11,160 nucleotides of DNA from Mucidula mucida (lineage: Eukaryota; Basidiomycota; Agaricomycetes; Agaricales; Physalacriaceae). Shown piece after piece: positions 7,546-11,160 of this stretch (positions are counted from its first letter, which is position 1; every line of letters begins with the position of its first letter). Under the pieces are notes generated by a model. That model did no database searches, was not told where the DNA came from, and worked only from the letters and a program-made list of their open reading frames with translations. The stretch covers positions 1 to 11,160 of the forward strand of contig JADNYV010000993.1 of NCBI GenBank assembly GCA_015501055.1, written 5' to 3'. The translations under genes and the position numbers were made by a program.

Positions 7546-8331
7546 TCACCATTCACAAATGTTTACTACCAAGGCCGCTATTCTTTCTAAGCCTTTCTTA
7601 TCTTCTTCGTCAAATCCATTGAGCGCGAGACAATCGAGATCTAGGACTCCCAGAAACAGGTCGCTTCCGTCTTTCTGCCTGTATACCAATGGGCATACGA
7701 TCTCGCTTTTAGTCTCTCCATCGCAAGCGATATGTCCGGGGTATTCGTCAACATTCGGTACCAAGAGCGTCCTGCGCTGGATAAACGCATCTGCGCACAC
7801 GCCGCGTGCCCTTCCAGGGGCTACGTTGATGAACTGACATGCGGGCTTTCCGCAGAATGGACCCAAAAGCAGCTTCTTGTTCGCTTGAGGTACAGTCCCA
7901 TCTCGTGGAGAAGGGAAAAACGGCGAATCCAAGTAGAAACCTGAGAAGATCAATCAGTTGACATACTGCCCAGTTGTGGGACCGGAAAAGTGCCGCGCAC
8001 GGCTATATATCACTTACCACACCAATTCACCGCTTTATTGTCATCCGTTCCAAAGAACGATGGGAAGGCAAGTAGCGAATTGTATACGAGAGCTGACGTA
8101 TTGGCTAGATTGGAAACCTAAGCAGAGTATACGGGTGATAATCAGTGTGATGACTTCAATGCAGTAGCTTACCCAGTTGGTTTGGCCATCAAGAAGAAGT
8201 TCGAGTTGAGTGTGAACATGTTGCCAGAACTCGGCCTTGGTGGTGATCCTGGGCTAGACAGTCAGAGAAAAGACGAGATCAAGTGTATTCAGATACTCTG
8301 GAGGTACAAGCGAGGCATCTGCATGAGGCAT
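7546..8331 (-). CDS. Free methionine-(R)-sulfoxide reductase, GAF family, 201 aa
   Basis: This enzyme reduces free L-methionine-(R)-sulfoxide to methionine, using thioredoxin as donor, in the cytosol; it protects against oxidative loss of methionine. Exons: 8331..8297, 8248..8173, 8117..8018 and 7940..7546, with GT-AG introns of 48, 55 and 77 nt; 606 nt in frame including TGA. The single GAF domain fills most of the protein. Typical motifs are LLLDGQTNWVSNLAN at 28-42, NWCGFYL at 68-74, LLGPFCGKPAC at 95-105, GVC at 117-119, and VPNVDEYPGHIACDGETKSE at 131-150, then an LGVLDLDC core strand and the helix DEEDKKGLERIA. Cys105, Cys119 and Cys143 match the three Cys of the yeast enzyme, with Cys143 the expected catalytic residue. 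The loop between the first two Cys carries an APGRAR insertion. The start at 8331 has a good context (ATCACCAATG). It is divergent from the glycolipid transfer gene. Confidence 0.93.
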
Positions 8332-8509
8332 TGGTGATGGTACAGAGCAGAGAGTTGAAAAGTGGGAGCAAGATCGCCCAAGGATGGCGAATTCTGTATT
8401 TCAAATGGGCGATAAGATAAGATAAACTCGATGAACACGGGGTCACACTGCGTTACGACCACGACCCACGACCTCAATCATTCCACCATCTTGAATATTT
8501 TCCTGAACC
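8332..8509. promoter_or_regulatory. Divergent (bidirectional) promoter, 178 bp
   Basis: The start codons of the sulfoxide reductase (8331, minus) and the glycolipid transfer protein (8510, plus) are separated by only 178 bp. Both promoters and both leaders must fit here unless they overlap the neighbouring coding regions. No clear TATA box is visible for either direction. A (GATAA)3 element lies near the middle. Confidence 0.65.
8411..8426 (+). promoter_or_regulatory. Triple GATA element, (GATAA)3A
   Basis: Three overlapping GATAA units (8411, 8416, 8421) each match HGATAR, the site bound by fungal GATA zinc-finger factors. They lie about 80 bp from the reductase ATG and 84 bp from the transfer-protein ATG, so they could serve both. 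A short tandem repeat by chance is the alternative. Confidence 0.45.
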
Positions 8510-9333
8510 ATGGCTCCTTACCTTGAAACCGTCAAAGTCAGTGCATTGTAACTTGAATCTATATATGTATAATCTAACTTGATATGGCAGTCTTTCGCGG
8601 ACGTACCCATCACCGATGCTGGTGTAGATACGGTTGCCTTTCTGGAGGCGGCAGACGGTTTAGTGGGACTTTTCGGTGCGGATTTATGTCAACTGTATTT
8701 GGATGAACTTTCTCAGCATTCGGTCTTAGATCTGCTTGGCTCTGCGGCCTTTTCTGTTGTTCAAAGTGACTTGAAGGGCAACATCACTGTAAGATCGCGC
8801 GCGCACATCTTAACATCTATATCAACTGCATATCTATAGAAACTTCGCACGCGTTATGATGCGGCACCATCTCAGTCTGCAACTCTTGAACAGCTGGTCG
8901 AGAACGAGAAAGGAGAGAAGAAGCGTACAGCAACGGAGGGATTGATGTGGCTGCTACGCGGTCTCTCGTTCACTTGCAAGGCACTACAGAATGCACAGGC
9001 GAACAAGTCTGAAGAGCTTGCCGCTGCCTTCACCAAATCTTACGAGGTGACCCTCAAGAAATTCCACAACTTTGTCGTAAAGGGTATATTTGGTGTAAGC
9101 CACAATGATGTTCGTTTGTGATCCTCCATCTGAATTCTCTGTAGGTCGCCATGAAGGCGTGCCCTTACCGTGCCGACTTCTATGCCAAGCTCGCCGCGGA
9201 CCCCAGTGGTGGGCCGGCCGCCAGCCAGGAGAAACTGAACGAGGAGTTAGACAAGTGGTTAAGCGCTCTAGCCGACATTGTGGCGCGGATGGAGGCGTTT
9301 TACGAGAAAGGTGCTTATGGTAAAGGGTTCTAA
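8510..9333 (+). CDS. Glycolipid transfer protein (GLTP fold), 204 aa
   Basis: A soluble all-helical protein that moves glycosphingolipids between membranes; the Podospora homolog is HET-C2. Exons: 8510..8536, 8591..8675, 8730..8788, 8840..9094, 9145..9333; GT-AG introns of 54, 54, 51 and 50 nt; 615 nt in frame, ending TAA. The residues that grip the sugar and amide headgroup in this family are present: Asp51, Asn55 and Lys58 in SDLKGNITKL, Trp94 in LMWLLRGL, and His133 in KKFHNFVV. DLLGSAAFSVV precedes them and KACPYRADFY follows at about 145-155. Length matches the family (about 200-210). The start has an ideal context (ACCATGG) and encodes the short N-terminal segment MAPYLETVK. Intron 2 is a multiple of three and stop-free, so a naive reading includes 18 extra residues after GLF; they interrupt the conserved helix and are removed here. 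It is transcribed from the same promoter region as the reductase. Confidence 0.95.
8676..8729 (+). other. Glycolipid transfer gene intron 2: 54 nt, stop-free
   Basis: Donor GTGCGG follows the codons for GLF plus G, and the acceptor TCTTAG ends at 8729. Splicing rebuilds Asp38 and the sequence LFDLLGS, conserved in the GLTP fold. The donor resembles that of synthetase intron 2 (GTGCGA). Retention would insert 18 residues next to the ligand-binding helix. Confidence 0.8.
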
Positions 9334-10453
9334 TAGCGTCCCACCAAACGGAGACTTGAAAGTTTAGTGAAAACACATCTCTAGGATCTTCTCACCAAGA
9401 CGATCCTGGATCATTTTGTATCATCACATCCATTGAAATAGCATCATGCATTATATTCTTTGTACCTTGATCCTTTACTTCTTATCTCTTTCTTACTCCA
9501 TTTCAAGGCCGAATCCAGGATTGCCCCAGGCGTGACGCCGGCTCTGACATGGGACCGTGTTACGAACCATCTGATTGACTTTATCCTAATAACACTCGAA
9601 GGAAGCAGCTAATGATAGACTATTGGGGAAAGACTCTCACGAATCGGTCGAGTTGCAAGTCCAGTGTGACTCGGGCGCCAAAAAGATGCTGTTATTGATG
9701 TGCACTGTATGTTTCGATGATCAACTCCGGGCATTGCAACTTCTCGTCCACCAGAAATCTCCTCCGAGTCTCTGATCATCCATCGCTTCTATCTGCCCCG
9801 GTTAGTGTAACCAGAACATAGCGCTTCTGTGCAGGAGCCCAATCCGAGCTCACCGATCGGTCTTCCAGTTCAACGTCGAGGGAATGAGGTCAAGCTCCAG
9901 CTCAAGTGATGCTTCGTTGTAGAACGCGGACGGTGACTTTCATCCTATCTACCTTATGAGGTTAAGTTGAGGTTTCGATATGTTCCAGCTTCCTAGAAGA
10001 TGACATCGCAGTATCATGTATGACTAGGCCACCCAAAAGATGGTCAGTACGTCTCTATGGGCTTACCTGGCATTTCATGTAGAATTGGTTGGTCAAGTTC
10101 GTCTCGATTGAGATATAGCCCGCTGCAGTTGCAACCAGTAAGACAGTATTTCCGGCTGTCGTCAATTTGCTAAAGTGCACTGCTTGAGGTGACCTCTCAG
10201 TGACCCAAAAATGTCGCCTCTCTTTCATCTGGTGGCAGTCGCTTCGCCGTTGACCTGCAGATACTTCGGATGGGAATGAGACTCCCACGTTAGAGTCGCA
10301 CTACCAGAATTGTCTTCCGAGGAGATCAGACTTGACATGCACTCTGCGGGACTAATGAGGTCGGACTCGAGCATTCTGCTATAGAGCTGTCATTGCGGTC
10401 AAAGAGACTTTACTACACCAAGCAGCCACTCCGCGGGAACAGAAAAACGCTAG
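9334..10453. other. Region downstream of the glycolipid transfer gene, no supportable gene
   Basis: The first roughly 150 bases (AT-rich, T-runs near 9410-9500) are probably the 3' untranslated region of the transfer gene. Beyond that no frame shows a recognisable protein. On the minus strand there are coding-like fragments with splice-like ends: one ending in a CAG|GTAAGC donor at 10066, and one reading FYNEASLELELDLIP with a GTGAGC donor at 9853, a CTAAC at 9805..9801 and a CAG acceptor at 9793. Their reading phases do not join, so I do not call a gene. A decayed gene is possible. Confidence 0.4.
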
Positions 10454-10594
10454 GTGAGATTCGGCAGGAGTTTGGTAGGACGTGCGGTGAGTCCAACAAA
10501 TGCTTTCGAGCTGTCTGAAATGATCTACGAAGGATTGGCGAAGGAAAAAGTAAACCATAAATTCTTGATCCTCAGCCATACTATTGGTGTATGC

Positions 10595-10612
10595 GCGCCA
10601 CCCCGGTGGCGC
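10595..10612. repeat. GC-rich perfect inverted repeat
   Basis: GCGCCACC and its exact reverse complement GGTGGCGC flank two cytosines, giving an 8-bp stem. An overlapping alternative, CCCCGG/CCGGGG with a 5-base gap (10601-10617), uses the same bases. The surrounding 100 bp are AT-rich. It could be a protein-binding palindrome or a hairpin, or chance. Confidence 0.5.
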
Positions 10613-10980
10613 CGGGGCTGCCTCCGTTATATTAGTCTCTGCAACGAGCTTAGATCATCAAAATGTCGAAAAGCATATATCGGTAGACATCCTGTGTTGA
10701 TTCCTACCCGTTTAGCGTATCAAATAGAATTTTCGTTTTGTATGTCCCATCGCGAGCCGCCAGTGTTTCGGATAGATGGCGCCAGGTTCCCTCTAGTTGG
10801 CGTCAAAAGTGGTTCTAGAAGTGTGCCGACTACCCAGAGCAATCCAGAGTCCCAGAATACCAGGTCTACGCCACACGCACTGCTTCTCACCATCCTCATC
10901 ATGACCCCAGATCGAAACCCATTGCTTTCAAGGTTACCGACCTCGGGCATGTCGCCGAGGTTGTTTCTCGTCAAGTTCGG

Positions 10981-10996
10981 AGTGAGAGTGAGAGTG
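10981..10996 (+). repeat. Short GTGAGA tandem repeat
   Basis: AGTGAGAGTGAGAGTG is a run of about two and a half GTGAGA units. It is a small simple repeat with no evident function. On the minus strand it forms CACTCTCACTCTCACT directly after a GTATGT donor-like site. Confidence 0.6.
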
Positions 10997-11101
10997 TACA
11001 TACCATGCGGCAAACATAAGGACGCACACGTCCAGGTGGCCGCTATCGTCGAAGACCAGACAGCATTCCGTAACCTATCTGATCGGATTGTCGTTCTTTA
11101 G

Positions 11102-11160
11102 CGCCGTCAAGGATGAGGTCGCTTGCTCCAGTGTTCGATATGTCATGAGGACTGGGAAAG
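11102..11160. other. Right edge, nothing recognised
   Basis: The last 59 bases show no motif or frame that I can support. Confidence 0.4.

Larger units (their letters stand above)
10454..11101 (+). other. Long open frame of unknown meaning (215 codons)
   Basis: The frame is open on the plus strand from about 10454 (a GTG; the first ATG in frame is at 10520) to a TAG at 11099-11101. No domain, signal peptide or membrane segment is recognised. A stretch near 10504-10580 (FELSEMIYEGLAKEKV) looks protein-like, while the remainder is Arg-, Ser- and Pro-rich with mixed codons. The minus strand is also open for long spans here (10720-11095), so either strand or neither may be coding. This window alone does not decide it. 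Confidence 0.2.

Noticed and set aside
7308..7556. Minus-strand open frame across the synthetase C-terminus
   Set aside because: It is a shadow of the Lys-rich tail exon on the plus strand.
8984..9376. 130-codon minus-strand open frame opposite the glycolipid transfer gene
   Set aside because: The plus strand encodes a complete GLTP fold with its ligand-binding residues; the minus frame has no domain.
11030..11095. Minus-strand stretch rich in Trp and Thr resembling a common agaricomycete membrane-protein motif (TW...HPN.P)
   Set aside because: Spacing of the Trp residues does not fit, the HPN residues are absent and no downstream exons could be joined.

Overview
The window looks like nuclear DNA of a filamentous basidiomycete, most likely an agaricomycete. 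Genes are split by many short GT-AG introns, mostly 48-61 nt, some with a CTAAC branch site. The encoded proteins are eukaryotic (WOPR regulators, cytosolic-type cysteinyl-tRNA synthetase, glycolipid transfer protein), and genes lie in all orientations without operons. I rebuilt five gene models by hand from splice signals and reading-frame continuity. No RNA gene, CRISPR array, transposon terminus or virus was recognised.

Layout: (1) 1-363, minus: 5' part of a WOPR (Gti1/Pac2) transcription factor that runs off the left edge. (2) 364-1878: about 1.5 kb without a supportable gene, probably the long 5' region of gene 1. (3) 1879-2916, minus: a complete second WOPR gene, 5 exons, 270 aa, a tandem paralog of the first. 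(4) 2917-4421: gene-poor, with the leader of the next gene at its right end. (5) 4521-7492 (possibly from 4422), plus: cysteinyl-tRNA synthetase, 13 exons, 776 aa, with two GC-AG introns and a possible in-frame mitochondrial presequence upstream. (6) 7546-8331, minus: free methionine-(R)-sulfoxide reductase of the GAF family, 4 exons, 201 aa, convergent with the synthetase at 53 bp. (7) 8332-8509: a short divergent promoter with a (GATAA)3 element in its middle. (8) 8510-9333, plus: glycolipid transfer protein, 5 exons, 204 aa. (9) 9334-11160: no gene that I can name, although there is an unusually long open frame and scattered splice-like signals.

The two WOPR genes are probably DNA-binding regulators of morphogenesis or development, descended from one tandem duplication. 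The synthetase, sulfoxide reductase and lipid transfer protein are housekeeping or stress genes packed closely together. The reductase and lipid transfer gene share one promoter. I see no strong evidence for a new multi-gene system. The points most worth checking are the possible dual targeting of the synthetase, its two GC-AG introns, the WOPR pair with different exon structure, and the shared GATA promoter.
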